Positions 53,701 to 63,199 of a stretch of 64,000 bases of DNA are shown in pieces. The stretch is taken from contig CBDFNC010000004.1 in NCBI GenBank assembly GCA_965249895.1, forward strand, positions 868,001-932,000. Reading direction: 5' to 3'. Both the position numbers and the translations under genes were made by a program. The notes under the pieces are model-generated. The model was not told where the DNA came from. It did not search any database and saw only the letters and a program-made list of their open reading frames with translations. The DNA comes from CBDFNC01 sp965249895. GTDB lineage: Bacteria > Pseudomonadota > Gammaproteobacteria > Enterobacterales > CBDFNC01. Numbering within the stretch: the first letter of the stretch is position 1; each line of letters begins with the position of its first letter.

Positions 53701-55276
53701 CAAACAGCTGCTTAAAGTAGTGGGACAGATGCTGGGACTGGTGCGACAAAATTGCCAGCGGCCAGTCGGCGCCCATAGCGCCCAGTGGTTCACCACCGGT
53801 TTTCGCCATCGGCACAATGATTTCGTTGACTTCTTCACTACTGATACCAAAGGCTTGCTGACGGTGCAGCAGCGCAGTTGCTTTCGGCTGTTGCTGAACT
53901 CCGGATGCTTCCGGTAACGAGTCCAGGTTTAGCAGGTTTTTCTTCACCCATTCAGGGTAAGGTTTACCATTGGCAATACCGTCTTTCACTTCATCGTCTG
54001 AAATAATCCGGCCTTGCTCAAGGTCGGCGACGAAAATACGTCCCGGCTGTAACCGGCCACGGTATTGTACGTTTTCAGGGGCAATTTTAACCACACCCGA
54101 CTCGGAAGCCATCACCAGGTAATCGTCTTTGGTTACCGTATAACGCGACGGGCGCAGACCATTACGGTCAAGGGTAGCGCCGACTTGCACACCATCGGTG
54201 AAACAAACGGAAGCAGGACCATCCCAGGGTTCCATGATGCTGGCGTGATACTGATAAAACGCACGACGCTTAGGATCCAGGTTTTTATTTTCCTGCCAGG
54301 CTTCAGGGATCATCATCATCAGGGCGTGCGGCAAGCTACGGCCTGACAAAACCAACAGCTCAAGGGCCATATCGAAGTTGGATGAATCCGAGCTACCTTC
54401 CTGACAAATCGGCAGCAGCATTTCGATTTCAGCTGTGCTAAACAGCTCAGACTCCAGGATAGCTTCGCGGGCCTTCATCCAGTTGATGTTACCGCGTACC
54501 GTATTAATTTCGCCATTGTGAGCGATATAACGGAAAGGTTGCGCCAGGCGCCATCTTGGGAACGTGTTGGTTGAGAAACGGGAATGCACTAATGCAAGGG
54601 CCGTCACCATCGCCGGGTTTTGCAGGTCGAGGAAGTACTGGGGTACTTGCTCTGTGGTTAACTGACCTTTATAAACCAGGGTCTTATAAGAGAAGGAGTT
54701 GATATAGAAGTTGTCTTCTATACCGGAAACCGTTTCCAGACAAACACGAACCGTATAGTTACGTAGCACATACAGCTTACGCTCTAACACCGCAGGATCG
54801 CAATTCTCTCCACCGGTAATAAATACGTGCTCGAAATGAGGTTCACTGCTGAGCGGATCCGCACCAATCATGGAATTGTCGGTGGGTAGTTCACGATAAC
54901 CAATCACTGCCAAACCCAGGCGCTTTACATTGCGCTCAAGGATGTCTCGACACTGGGCGCGATGATTCTCATCTTGTGGGAACAACACCACACCAACGCC
55001 GTATTTGTCGAAAGCCGGAAGACTGATACCCAGCTTTTGGGTCTCTTCCAACAGAAATTCATGAGGTTTTTGCAGGAGTATGCCTGCGCCGTCACCACTA
55101 CATGGATCGCAGCCTTGGCCGCCGCGGTGCTCCATGCGCGCTAGCATATCCAGCGCCTGGGTCACGATATCGTGTGACTTACGGTTTTTTAGGTGAGCTA
55201 CAAATCCGATGCCGCATGCATCGTGTTCCATTTCAGGCACATATAGGCCCTGTGTGCTCTGCTCTCTACTTGTCAT
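50729..55276 (-). CDS. gltB: glutamate synthase (NADPH) large subunit
   Basis: The alpha subunit holds the class II glutaminase, the FMN synthase site and a 3Fe-4S cluster. The mature N-terminal cysteine is in EHDACGIGFVAHL, so a short propeptide is removed. The synthase part has SGEGGEDPRR and KPGEGGQLPGHK, and the cluster cysteines lie in CHLNTCPVG. A beta-helix domain with repeated G-x-x-x-G motifs ends the protein. I place the start at ATG 55276 (MTSREQSTQG), with GGAAGGA upstream. The frame is open to 55360, but those 28 residues have no family support. About 1515 residues, the normal size. Confidence 0.96.
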   Translation of the reverse strand: MTSREQSTQGLYVPEMEHDACGIGFVAHLKNRKSHDIVTQALDMLARMEHRGGQGCDPCSGDGAGILLQKPHEFLLEETQKLGISLPAFDKYGVGVVLFPQDENHRAQCRDILERNVKRLGLAVIGYRELPTDNSMIGADPLSSEPHFEHVFITGGENCDPAVLERKLYVLRNYTVRVCLETVSGIEDNFYINSFSYKTLVYKGQLTTEQVPQYFLDLQNPAMVTALALVHSRFSTNTFPRWRLAQPFRYIAHNGEINTVRGNINWMKAREAILESELFSTAEIEMLLPICQEGSSDSSNFDMALELLVLSGRSLPHALMMMIPEAWQENKNLDPKRRAFYQYHASIMEPWDGPASVCFTDGVQVGATLDRNGLRPSRYTVTKDDYLVMASESGVVKIAPENVQYRGRLQPGRIFVADLEQGRIISDDEVKDGIANGKPYPEWVKKNLLNLDSLPEASGVQQQPKATALLHRQQAFGISSEEVNEIIVPMAKTGGEPLGAMGADWPLAILSHQSQHLSHYFKQLFAQVTNPPIDPIRERMVMSLKTYLGKDQNLLAETPEHCHKLELESPVLDNAELEKIRAIDHKHLQAKTLDFLFAAHGDAGVLEKAIAKVCRYAQDAVEEGYEIIVLSDRAADSDHAAIPAMLITGAVHHHLIRTGLRAKCDLVIETGDARETHHFATLVGYGANAVNPYLVPETIKDLQARKKLDPAADSDELFNNYRSAVNKGLLKIFSKMGISTLQSYHGAQIFEALGISKAVVDKYFTGTVSRIQGLSTDDIAKETLIRHRLAYPTREIPVKRLDVGGVYQWKQRGEKHLFNPETISLLQESTRNKNYEQFKQYTSAVNKQGDKAATLRSQFVFDKSTVTPISIDDVEPAENILKRFATGAMSFGSISHEAHSTLAIAMNRIGAKSNSGEGGEDPRRFEPKENGDWERSAIKQVASGRFGVTSYYLTNAEEIQIKMAQGAKPGEGGQLPGHKVDDWIGATRHSTPGVGLISPPPHHDIYSIEDLAQLIYDLKNANRAGRVNVKLVSEAGVGTIASGVAKAKADVVLIAGFDGGTGASPISSIRHTGLPWELGLAETHQTLLKNGLRNRIVVQSDGQMKTPLDLITATLLGAEEWGVATAALVVEGCIMMRKCHLNTCPVGIATQDKTLRDRFDGRVEDVVTFFQYMVEGMREYMAELGFSTIEEMVGQSQLLKVRDDIQHWKYKNLDLNVVLHKELPREDDGMYNQRAQDHCLEAVLDRQLIELAQPALTQGKAVSAEFDIINTDRSAGTMLSNEISKVYKDKGLPQPMKVKFKGSAGQSLGAFLAKGVTFTVEGDANDYWGKGLSGGTLVLYPDVKSSLVAEENIVVGNVCFYGATSGESYIRGIAGERFCVRNSGAKVVVEGIGDHGCEYMTGGVAVVLGSTGRNFAAGMSGGVAYVWDNKGDFGSKLNQELVDMDPLEAEDIELLETMISKHKDLTGSQVAERFLRDFQGNLKQIVKVMPRDYKAVLQQRKAQAEKQQELEAVNG

Positions 55277-55503
55277 AGACACGTCCTTCCAATTAAAACA
55301 GACCAAAGCCGGCCGAGACCAGCTGGGGCCTAAATTCTTATTTTTAGAAATTCCTTGCACTTAATAACTGCTATCGAACCCGTGTTCGGATTTCAGTGCG
55401 AATTCTTTGTGACTATTGTGTAAGTGAAAAACCCACGGGTCTCTCACTCAACAAACCAATCCACTGGCCATTTTTGTTTCTGACGAACAAATCTATGGCA
55501 GCC

Positions 55504-55532
55504 TTTATAGGATGGGACAACACTTGTTACAA
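55504..55532 (-). promoter_or_regulatory. possible sigma-70 promoter for gltBD
   Basis: On the minus strand TTGTAA, a 17-bp spacer and TATAAA are found about 230 bp upstream of the gltB start, implying a long leader. No other gene occupies 55277-55910, and I see no other clear element there. Confidence 0.5.
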
Positions 55533-55910
55533 ATGTTGGATTTCTTATTATTTATCGCATTTGGAATGCGTATTTTCGTAACTATCCTACAGTTCCGGGG
55601 CATAAATGCCAACCTAAGATAGCTTTTTTAGATTAAAATGCCAAGCCGATTTCGGATACAAACGCGATATTAGTGAATATTTATTCACACTAACAATGCA
55701 ATCACTTTACTTTCAATGGCTTACGCTAGCATAAAACCCACTATTTGGCGGTCATATATTAGCCACTGGGTATTAGTTGCTCTATTACAGTACAATCGCA
55801 AAAACCGACAGAAAAATACACTGGAAGAAATCAGTAAAACGAGAATTTAAACTGATAGCAAGGAAGAATACAGACAAAAGAATTGATTTACTTAAATGCT
55901 GTTGGATAAA

Positions 55911-55943
55911 TAGCCTCGTTACCCTGTCGGAATAACGAGGCTA
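55911..55943 (-). terminator. hairpin terminator after hrpA
   Basis: A perfect 11-bp inverted repeat (TAGCCTCGTTA and its complement) lies 18 bp past the hrpA stop. On the minus strand it is followed by TTT. Confidence 0.75.
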
Positions 55944-55960
55944 CATTGATAATTAGTTGA

Positions 55961-58900
55961 CTAACCAAGCAATGATTTGACCTGCTGAATTTGGTTTTTC
56001 ACCCGCTTCGCCGAGACCGGATAGTTAGTACCTAACTGCTGGGCAAAAAGAGAAACCCTGAGTTCTTCCAGCATCCAACGAAGTTGTACTAAAGGCTCCG
56101 GGTGAGCTTCTCCCTGATTGACTTGCTTGGCCAACGCTTTGTACTCGTTAGTAAGCCCCTCCATTTCCAGGGTAATCTGCCTGTCTTTTATCGGATCTAT
56201 GGCCAGCTTTTCCAGACGACGCTGCAACGCCTTGGTATATCGATGCAGATCTTTTAACCTGCTGAAACCGGTATCGCAAACAAACCCAGGATAGATAAGA
56301 CTGCCCAGCTGTGCTTTGATATCACCGTGCGCCATGATCATATCCAGTCCCACTTTTCCCTTGAGCTTTTTATTTACCTGATTGGCGCCTGTCAGTACTT
56401 GCTCGACCTGCTTGGCAATCTCCAGGGTTACTTCACCCAGGTTTTCCCTGACGTTATCCCGAGCCAGGTTAAAGGCTTCCTCGTCCCGAGGATCCGGCAT
56501 CTCCAGCAGAATATGATCAACCGCGCAGGCGATACAGTCATCTATTAAATCCGCCACTTTTCCAAAGGGATTAAAGTACAAACCTAACTTGGCTTTATTG
56601 GGTAATGACTGTTGCAGGTACTTAATGGGTGAAGGTACATTCAGCAACACCAACCGGCGTAATCCCTGCCTTGATGCGAGCTCGGCACGCTCTTTTTGAT
56701 CGAACAGTTCAATGGCAACACTTTTTCGCTTATCCACCAGCGCCGGAAATGCTTTAACTTCGTAGCCACCGTGATCTTTCACAAATTCTTTTGGCAGTTC
56801 ACCAAAGTCCCAGTTCACTATATCTGTCTTTTCGACGCCTTTTTCCGCCACCTTAGACAAGGTCTGCTGTACCTGCCCCTGCAGCTCCTGACGCAGCACG
56901 GATAAATTTTTGCCCCGGCCAAGTAATTTGCCGTTTTTATCCAATACCTTAAACTTCATTTTAAGGTGCTCGGGCAGCAGGGTATTATCCCAGGCTTCAC
57001 GGTCGACCTTAACACCAGTCATTCGTAACAGCTGCTTTGTCAGGGAGTCCACCAACTTACCCTGCAGTCCAGGCATCACTTCCAATGCAGCGCCGGCATA
57101 GTTAGGCGCCGGTACAAAATTTCGCCGCAGCGCTTTGGGCAACGACTTTATATGGCTAATCACCAGCTCTTCTCTTAACGCAGGGATTTGCCAGTCAAAG
57201 CCTACATCTTCCAGCTGGTTTAAGATGGCCAGCGGCACATTTAACGTCACTCCGTCATCTTCGCTGCCCGGCTCAAAGTTGTATTCCAGCTGTAGCTTAA
57301 AAGGTCCGTGTTGCCAGAAGTCCGGATAAGACACCGCAGTGATCTGCTCGGCATCGTGACTCATTAACAGTGCACGCTCGTAACTAAGCAGCTCTGGGGT
57401 TAACTTGTGCTGCTTATTCCACCAGGCATTAAAATGAGCAGCGGAGAGGCAATCTTGCGGCAACCTTTCTTCATAAAACTGGAACAAGACTTCATCGTCC
57501 ACCAGAATATCCCTGCGCCGGGACTTGTGCTCCAGCTCTTCGATATCCAGGCGCAGCGCCTGGTTATCCTTGAAGAACTGAAACCGGGTAGTGAAGTTTC
57601 CTTCCACCAGCGCACTGCGGATAAACAGGTTGCGGCACAAGGCGGGATCAATTTGGGAGTAATTGGTTTTGCGCTTGGGCACGATAGCGATACCGTATAA
57701 GGTCTGCTTTTCAAACGCATAAACCGCCCCCTGCTTCTGCTCCCAGTGGGGCTCGCTGTAGGAGCGCTTCACCAGGTGCTGGGCCAGAGGCTCTACCCAT
57801 TCCGGCTGAATACGCGCGGCGATACGACCAAACAGCTTGGACGTTTCCACCAGCTCCGCCACCATGGTCCACTTTGGCTGCTTTTTAAACAGCGCTGAGC
57901 CGGGAAACAACCAGAACTTGGAATTACGGGCGCCCAGGTATTCCTTTTCTTTATCTTTAAAGCCGATATGGGACAACATGCCTGCGATCAGAGCACTGTG
58001 TACCCCCTGGAAGCTGGCCTCCTGATGGTTAATAGGAATATTCAGCTCATCCAGGGCCTGCTTCAGCTGAAAGTAAATATCCTGCCATTCCCGCACCCGC
58101 ATATAGGCCAGGAAATCTTTTTTACACAAACTTCTGAACTGGCTTCGGGACAACTCTTTTTGCTGCTCCTGCAGGTAATTCCAAAGGTTCACAAAGGTGG
58201 TAAAGTCCGAGTCCTTATCATAAAAGCGGCGGTGCTTTTCATCGGCGGCTTGCTGTTTCTCCAGCGGGCGCTCCCTGGGATCCTGGATACTTAATGCCGC
58301 AGAGATCACCATGACTTCATGAACACAGCCAAACTGCTGCGCGGCTATCACCATACGGGCAAGTCTTGGATCGATGGGAAGTTTCGCCAGCGCGCGTCCG
58401 ATCTGAGTTAATTTTTTACGCGGGTCGCTGATCAGGGGATCCACCGCTCCCAGCTCTTCCAACAGGCGTAAGCCATCGGTGATGTTGCGATTATCCGGCG
58501 CCTCGACAAAAGGAAACTGCTCTAATTCACCCAGACCCATGGCCAACATCTGTAAAATGACCGATGCCAGGTTGGTGCGCAAAATTTCGGGATCGGTAAA
58601 TTCCGCCCGGTTGTTAAAGTCCTCTTCGCTGTATAAGCGAATACAGATACCTTCACTGACCCGGCCACAGCGCCCTTTACGCTGGTTGGCGCTGGCCTGA
58701 GAGATAGCTTCTATGGGTAACCGCTGAACCTTGGTTTTAAAGCTGTAACGGCTGATGCGCGCTGTGCCCGGATCAATGACATATTTAATGCCAGGCACGG
58801 TTAGCGAGGTTTCCGCCACGTTGGTGGATAAGATTATCCGCCGGCCCCGGTGAGGTTTAAAGATGCGATTTTGCTCCGCCGCGCTGAGCCTGGCGAATAA

Positions 58901-59845
58901 AGGCAGGATTTCAGTGTCCCGCAAATTACGCTTTGATAAGGCATCGGCGGTGTCGCGAATTTCCCGCTCTCCGTTCATAAAGATCAGGATATCACCCAGA
59001 CTCTCGGCGGCCAGTTCATCCACGGCGTCAAACACGGCTTGCAGCTGATCGCGATTGCTATCGCCATCTTCGGACACGGGACGATAACGTACTTCCACCG
59101 GATAGGTACGACCCGTGACTTCCACTATGGGAGCATTGTTGAAGTGCTTGGAAAATCGCTCGGGATCTATGGTTGCGGAAGTGATAATCACCTTTAAGTC
59201 GGGCCGCTTAGGCAGCAGACGCTTTAAATAGCCCATTATAAAATCGATGTTCAGGCTACGCTCGTGGGCTTCATCGATGATCAGGGTGTCGTACTGGTTT
59301 AAAAAGCGATCGTTTTGAATTTCCGCCAGCAAGATCCCGTCTGTCATCAGCTTGATATAACTCTTATCGCTGACCTTATCGGTAAACCGTACCCGATAAC
59401 CCACAGTATCACCCAGCTCAGACTGCATCTCTTCGGCTATGCGGTTGGCCACCGTTCTCGCCGCTATGCGTCTGGGCTGGGTATGACCGATTAATCCGTT
59501 AACCCCGCGACCTAACTCCAGGCAGATTTTGGGGATCTGCGTGGTTTTACCCGAGCCGGTTTCCCCTGCAATAATCACCACCTGATTGTCCCTGATGGCC
59601 GCCAGAATATCTTCCCGCCTTTGGCTGACGGGTAAGAACTCGGGATAAGACACCTTCGGCAAGCCCGCCAGGCGACGCTCACGCTTAGCCTTAGAAGCGG
59701 CGATATCCTGCGCTATCTTAGCCAGGATCTTTTCCCTGGCCTCGGGAGATGTCTGCTTTTTCGCGCCATCGAGACGTCGCTGGAAGCGGAATTTATCTTT
59801 GTTTAAACACAGGGCGAGTTGCTGCTTCAGGGGATCTATGGACAC
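55961..59845 (-). CDS. hrpA: ATP-dependent RNA helicase HrpA
   Basis: A DEAH-box helicase of 1294 residues, the usual size for HrpA, implicated in mRNA processing and ribosome rescue in enterobacteria. Motifs: GETGSGKTTQIPK (Walker A, about residue 94), DEAHERSLNIDF (about 190), SATID, and QRKGRCGRVSEG (motif VI). The OB-fold region follows, then the long C-terminal domain specific to bacterial HrpA. The start MSIDPLKQQL at 59845 suits the family. It is transcribed alone, with a terminator downstream and 226 bp to the next gene upstream. Confidence 0.97.
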   Translation of the reverse strand: MSIDPLKQQLALCLNKDKFRFQRRLDGAKKQTSPEAREKILAKIAQDIAASKAKRERRLAGLPKVSYPEFLPVSQRREDILAAIRDNQVVIIAGETGSGKTTQIPKICLELGRGVNGLIGHTQPRRIAARTVANRIAEEMQSELGDTVGYRVRFTDKVSDKSYIKLMTDGILLAEIQNDRFLNQYDTLIIDEAHERSLNIDFIMGYLKRLLPKRPDLKVIITSATIDPERFSKHFNNAPIVEVTGRTYPVEVRYRPVSEDGDSNRDQLQAVFDAVDELAAESLGDILIFMNGEREIRDTADALSKRNLRDTEILPLFARLSAAEQNRIFKPHRGRRIILSTNVAETSLTVPGIKYVIDPGTARISRYSFKTKVQRLPIEAISQASANQRKGRCGRVSEGICIRLYSEEDFNNRAEFTDPEILRTNLASVILQMLAMGLGELEQFPFVEAPDNRNITDGLRLLEELGAVDPLISDPRKKLTQIGRALAKLPIDPRLARMVIAAQQFGCVHEVMVISAALSIQDPRERPLEKQQAADEKHRRFYDKDSDFTTFVNLWNYLQEQQKELSRSQFRSLCKKDFLAYMRVREWQDIYFQLKQALDELNIPINHQEASFQGVHSALIAGMLSHIGFKDKEKEYLGARNSKFWLFPGSALFKKQPKWTMVAELVETSKLFGRIAARIQPEWVEPLAQHLVKRSYSEPHWEQKQGAVYAFEKQTLYGIAIVPKRKTNYSQIDPALCRNLFIRSALVEGNFTTRFQFFKDNQALRLDIEELEHKSRRRDILVDDEVLFQFYEERLPQDCLSAAHFNAWWNKQHKLTPELLSYERALLMSHDAEQITAVSYPDFWQHGPFKLQLEYNFEPGSEDDGVTLNVPLAILNQLEDVGFDWQIPALREELVISHIKSLPKALRRNFVPAPNYAGAALEVMPGLQGKLVDSLTKQLLRMTGVKVDREAWDNTLLPEHLKMKFKVLDKNGKLLGRGKNLSVLRQELQGQVQQTLSKVAEKGVEKTDIVNWDFGELPKEFVKDHGGYEVKAFPALVDKRKSVAIELFDQKERAELASRQGLRRLVLLNVPSPIKYLQQSLPNKAKLGLYFNPFGKVADLIDDCIACAVDHILLEMPDPRDEEAFNLARDNVRENLGEVTLEIAKQVEQVLTGANQVNKKLKGKVGLDMIMAHGDIKAQLGSLIYPGFVCDTGFSRLKDLHRYTKALQRRLEKLAIDPIKDRQITLEMEGLTNEYKALAKQVNQGEAHPEPLVQLRWMLEELRVSLFAQQLGTNYPVSAKRVKNQIQQVKSLLG

Positions 59846-60030
59846 TGTCTATTCTTTCATATCGCTTCGATAGCGGCAGATCCTAACAAGGAATCCGAAA
59901 AAAGCCCAGTGTGGTCAATCAGTAAAAAGTGCTTCCACTCGGTAAACCTGTGCATTTACTCTGACTTTGTAGTAAATCGGAGAGCAACTTAACAGCTGAA
60001 GGCGGCTGACTGTAGAGAGATGAACCATAC

Positions 60031-60052
60031 AAAAGGGAGCCTTTCGGCTCCC
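60031..60052 (-). terminator. rho-independent terminator after the CBS-domain gene
   Basis: GGGAGCC-GAAA-GGCTCCC followed by TTTTG on the minus strand, 20 bp past the stop of the gene at 60072. Confidence 0.9.
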
Positions 60053-60071
60053 TGGCTGAGACAGTGCAGTT

Positions 60072-60491
60072 TTAAGCAGACTGAGCGTGAAAACAAGACG
60101 CCAGATGAGTGTCTATGGCTTGCAGAATTTCACGCCGGGTGATCACCCCGATTAATATATTGTCTTCAATCACAGGGTAGGCCTTTGGTTTATCCCCTAA
60201 CATTTGTTGCGCCAGATCCAGTATGCTTTGCTCAGGCCCAACGGTTAGCACCTCTTTACGCATCAGGTCCTCCACCAGGGCGACCTGCTCACAGTAATAG
60301 CTGGATTCCAGCATTTTCCTTAAGCAGTCCTGCTCTGAGATCCAACCCAGCACATGACCACTCTTGTCCACCACAGGACCACCTATCTGTTTCGCTTTAA
60401 GCAGCTTTTCCACCGCTTGTGCCACCGGTATATCCAGCTTGAATGAAACTGGCCGGCGATTCATGTATTTTTCGACTTTCAATGATTCCAT
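60072..60491 (-). CDS. CBS-domain pair protein
   Basis: 139 residues made of two CBS domains (about 8-60 and 72-128; PVSFKLDIPVAQAVEKLLKA, GGPVVDKSGHVLGWISEQD, then LTVGPEQSILDLAQQML, YPVIEDNILIGVITRRE). Such pairs bind adenosine nucleotides and act as small sensors. No enzyme or channel domain is attached, so the regulated partner is unknown. It is a monocistronic gene with its own terminator; it lies next to the chemotaxis block but is separated from cheB by 230 bp. Confidence 0.9.
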   Translation of the reverse strand: MESLKVEKYMNRRPVSFKLDIPVAQAVEKLLKAKQIGGPVVDKSGHVLGWISEQDCLRKMLESSYYCEQVALVEDLMRKEVLTVGPEQSILDLAQQMLGDKPKAYPVIEDNILIGVITRREILQAIDTHLASCFHAQSA

Positions 60492-60721
60492 TGCTTCCCC
60501 CTTGGACTAATGCGTCCTTTATTTAATCCTAGTCTTTATAGCGATAAATTCCTTTACCCTTGATGCTAGTTTATTGAACCTGTGAAATAAAATTGATCCT
60601 TCCTATGTCATTGAACGGAATTAACTATTTGATTTCCAGAACACAGTTATCAGTAACACGGGGTTAACTCTGCTGTAAAGATAACAAACAAAATTTGATG
60701 TAGTCACAGGTTATCAAAATA

Positions 60722-61867
60722 CTATCCGCCCCGGGTAACTCGCCCTGACGATAAAGCCTGCTGCATAATGGCGGCTGCGATATCTTGCAAAGGCAGCTGC
60801 AGATTTACCGCGCCCTGAAGAAACGCCACCTTTGGCATGCCGTACACCACACAGGTGTTTTCATCCTGACCATAAGTGACGGCGCCTGCCTGACGCATTT
60901 CCAGCAGGCCCTTGGCGCCGTCATCGCCCATACCCGTCATAATAATACCGGCGGCGTTGCTGCCGGCGGCATTGGCGGTACTGCGAAACAACACATCGAC
61001 CGAAGGTTTATGTCGGCTCACTAACGGGCCGTCCTTCACTTCCACTTCATACCTGCTGCCCATTCGGCGCAACATCAGATGCTTATCGCCGGGAGCTATA
61101 TATGCGCACCCGGGTCTGATGGGGTCGCCGGATTCCGCTTCTTTCACATCTATGGGACAATTTTGATTTAGCCGGTTGGCAAATGCTTTAGTAAAACCTG
61201 CCGGCATATGCTGCACGATAAGGATCCCCGGGCATTTAGGGGTAAGCCGCGAAAGCACCACTTCTATGGCCTGGGTTCCTCCGGTAGAGCAGCCTATGGC
61301 GATGACTTTCTCTGTTTTGGGTACGGGTTTTCCACGCCCCGATTCTTTTAGCACCGCATCTGCCGTGAGTTTTTGTCTGCCCGCCACTGGGCTTGGAGGA
61401 GGACTAAGTAGGGGGCTAAGAGCAGCACCCGAGACCGGAATCGGCCCCGGTTTAAGGTTGGACAATTTGGCCAGTGCAGCGCCGCGTACCGCTTCGATGA
61501 CCTCGGCGCCTGAGGCATCGAGAAACTCTTTGATCCCCACTGTCGGCTTATGGATAATTTCCACAGCCCCCTTGGCCATGGCCTCCATGGACTTAGCACC
61601 CACGGTAGCGGCATAACCTGAGCAGATAATCACCGGTGTTGGGTGCTCTTTCATTATTTTATTCAAAAAGGTAATGCCATCCATCTCCGGCATTTCGATA
61701 TCACTGATAATGACATCGGGCCAGTTTTTCTGCATTTTTTTCCAGGCAAAGATGGGGTTAATGGCGGTGCCTATTACCTCAATGCCCGGAGCCTTTTCCA
61801 GAATGGCGTTCAGTACTTTGCGCACCGTCGCCGAATCATCCACCAGAAAAACGTTAATTGTTGCCAT
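60722..61867 (-). CDS. cheB: chemotaxis response regulator protein-glutamate methylesterase
   Basis: Removes methyl groups from (and deamidates) chemoreceptors. The receiver domain (residues 1-120) has D10-D11, the phosphorylated D56 (ISDIEMPEMDG) and the late Lys in IIHKPT. A Pro-rich linker leads to the esterase domain with Ser in GCSTGGTQAIE, His in IVQHMPAGFT and Asp in MTGMGDDGAKG. At 381 residues it is standard. It is the last gene of the cheW-cheR-cheD-cheB run, 24 bp after cheD. Confidence 0.97.
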   Translation of the reverse strand: MATINVFLVDDSATVRKVLNAILEKAPGIEVIGTAINPIFAWKKMQKNWPDVIISDIEMPEMDGITFLNKIMKEHPTPVIICSGYAATVGAKSMEAMAKGAVEIIHKPTVGIKEFLDASGAEVIEAVRGAALAKLSNLKPGPIPVSGAALSPLLSPPPSPVAGRQKLTADAVLKESGRGKPVPKTEKVIAIGCSTGGTQAIEVVLSRLTPKCPGILIVQHMPAGFTKAFANRLNQNCPIDVKEAESGDPIRPGCAYIAPGDKHLMLRRMGSRYEVEVKDGPLVSRHKPSVDVLFRSTANAAGSNAAGIIMTGMGDDGAKGLLEMRQAGAVTYGQDENTCVVYGMPKVAFLQGAVNLQLPLQDIAAAIMQQALSSGRVTRGG

Positions 61868-61891
61868 CTGGGCCCCCCAGAGCGTAAATTA

Positions 61892-62386
61892 CTAAGACAA
61901 ATCCAACACTTCCTTCATTTCATCGGAAACAAGGAAAACCTTACCCGTCGCCATATCAAATTTTATCCGCAGATAGGGCTCTGCAAAGCCCACATGCTGG
62001 CACACCAGGGTTATCCGATGCTGACTGAGTACCTGATGCGCAAACTGGATATTGCTATCCACTATTCGCGTAATAAAGCGCCTGTCGTTAACCAGATCAG
62101 GTTTCACACCACCAAAAATACCGGCTCTGTATTCCCTGGGGTGATGTTTTCTCGCCTGGATCTGCGCCAGTAAAAAATTAACCGCATCCTGCCCGTTTCG
62201 CCCGCTCACTTCCCGGTCATTAGTGCTACTGGCATATAAGTAGTGACACATACCGCCGCAATGAAGTTTTGGATGCCACAACAACACTGCAATACAGCTG
62301 CCCAGCAAACTCACCAGTAGCTTAGGACTGTCGAGGAACACCCAATCTCCAGGACCCAGGGTATGCGCTTTATCATCCCCTAACAT
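61892..62386 (-). CDS. cheD: chemoreceptor glutamine deamidase CheD
   Basis: 164 residues. The catalytic Cys and His of the family are in LLGSCIAVLLWHPKLHCGGMCHY. It deamidates glutamines in receptor methylation regions, and in many species also interacts with CheC or CheY. Its start overlaps the cheR stop by 7 bp, so it is translationally coupled. Confidence 0.95.
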   Translation of the reverse strand: MLGDDKAHTLGPGDWVFLDSPKLLVSLLGSCIAVLLWHPKLHCGGMCHYLYASSTNDREVSGRNGQDAVNFLLAQIQARKHHPREYRAGIFGGVKPDLVNDRRFITRIVDSNIQFAHQVLSQHRITLVCQHVGFAEPYLRIKFDMATGKVFLVSDEMKEVLDLS

Positions 62387-63189
62387 TTGCGGCGATAAAC
62401 CGATGACGCCACCGGCTCTATGCCAAATCTGTCATAATTGAGCAGGCTTTCCGCATGCCCTACCATAAGGTAACCGCGGGGCGTTAACTTATTCACTATG
62501 CTTTTCACTATCTGGCCGATAACGGGCTCTTCAAAATAAATCAGTACATTACGCAGAAAAATCACATCGAATTTACCGATGTCCGGTATATTTTCGGTGA
62601 GGTTCACCTGAAAGAAATGCACTGCAGATCTCAGCTGCTTACCCGCTCTGACGTGACCCGCTTCGGGTCCAGTGCCTTCGAGCCAATATTTATTCAGCAT
62701 AGGTTTTGGCAACATGCCCCTTAAGTCTGATTCGCTATACACGCCGCGTTTAGCCTTGGCCAGCACTGTACTGTTTAGATCACTGGCGTAGATCTCAAAG
62801 CTGTAGAGGCGGTTTTCATGTAACACCATGGCCAGGGTATAAGGCTCCTGCCCCGATGAGCAGGCGGCGCTCCAGATCCGGAACATTTTGTCCCGCCTGA
62901 AGTCCGGCCGGGAGAACAGCTCAGTCAGAAATTCAAACTGCTTCGCTTCCCTGAAAAAAAACGTCTCATTGGTGGTCAGGCTATTGATAAAATGCTCTCG
63001 CTCCCGCTGCCCTTTTTGACTCTTGATATAGGCGACATAGTGCTTAAAGTCGGTAATTTTGCACGCCCTTAAACGCTTTGAAATACGCCCATATATCAGG
63101 GCTTTTTTTTCTTTGGGCAAGTCGATACCGGACACTTGCTGAAACATCTTTCTTATTTCATTAAATTCCCGATCTTTTAACTCTTCCAT
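62380..63189 (-). CDS. cheR: chemotaxis protein methyltransferase
   Basis: SAM-dependent methylation of receptor glutamates. The N-terminal helical domain includes SLTTNETFFFREAKQFE. The SAM-binding fold includes RIWSAACSSGQEPYTLAM, VIFLRNVLIYF and YLMVGHAESL. I set the start at ATG 63189 (MEELKDREF), giving 269 residues. The frame is open to 63294, but that extension overlaps the end of cheW, is arginine/serine-rich and has no family resemblance. Confidence 0.95.
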   Translation of the reverse strand: MEELKDREFNEIRKMFQQVSGIDLPKEKKALIYGRISKRLRACKITDFKHYVAYIKSQKGQREREHFINSLTTNETFFFREAKQFEFLTELFSRPDFRRDKMFRIWSAACSSGQEPYTLAMVLHENRLYSFEIYASDLNSTVLAKAKRGVYSESDLRGMLPKPMLNKYWLEGTGPEAGHVRAGKQLRSAVHFFQVNLTENIPDIGKFDVIFLRNVLIYFEEPVIGQIVKSIVNKLTPRGYLMVGHAESLLNYDRFGIEPVASSVYRRKC

Positions 63190-63199
63190 TGCCGCCCCG

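Noticed and set aside
55277..55360. N-terminal extension of gltB
   Set aside because: It would put 28 unrelated residues before MTSREQSTQG, which has a good GGAAGGA site and correct distance to the processed cysteine.
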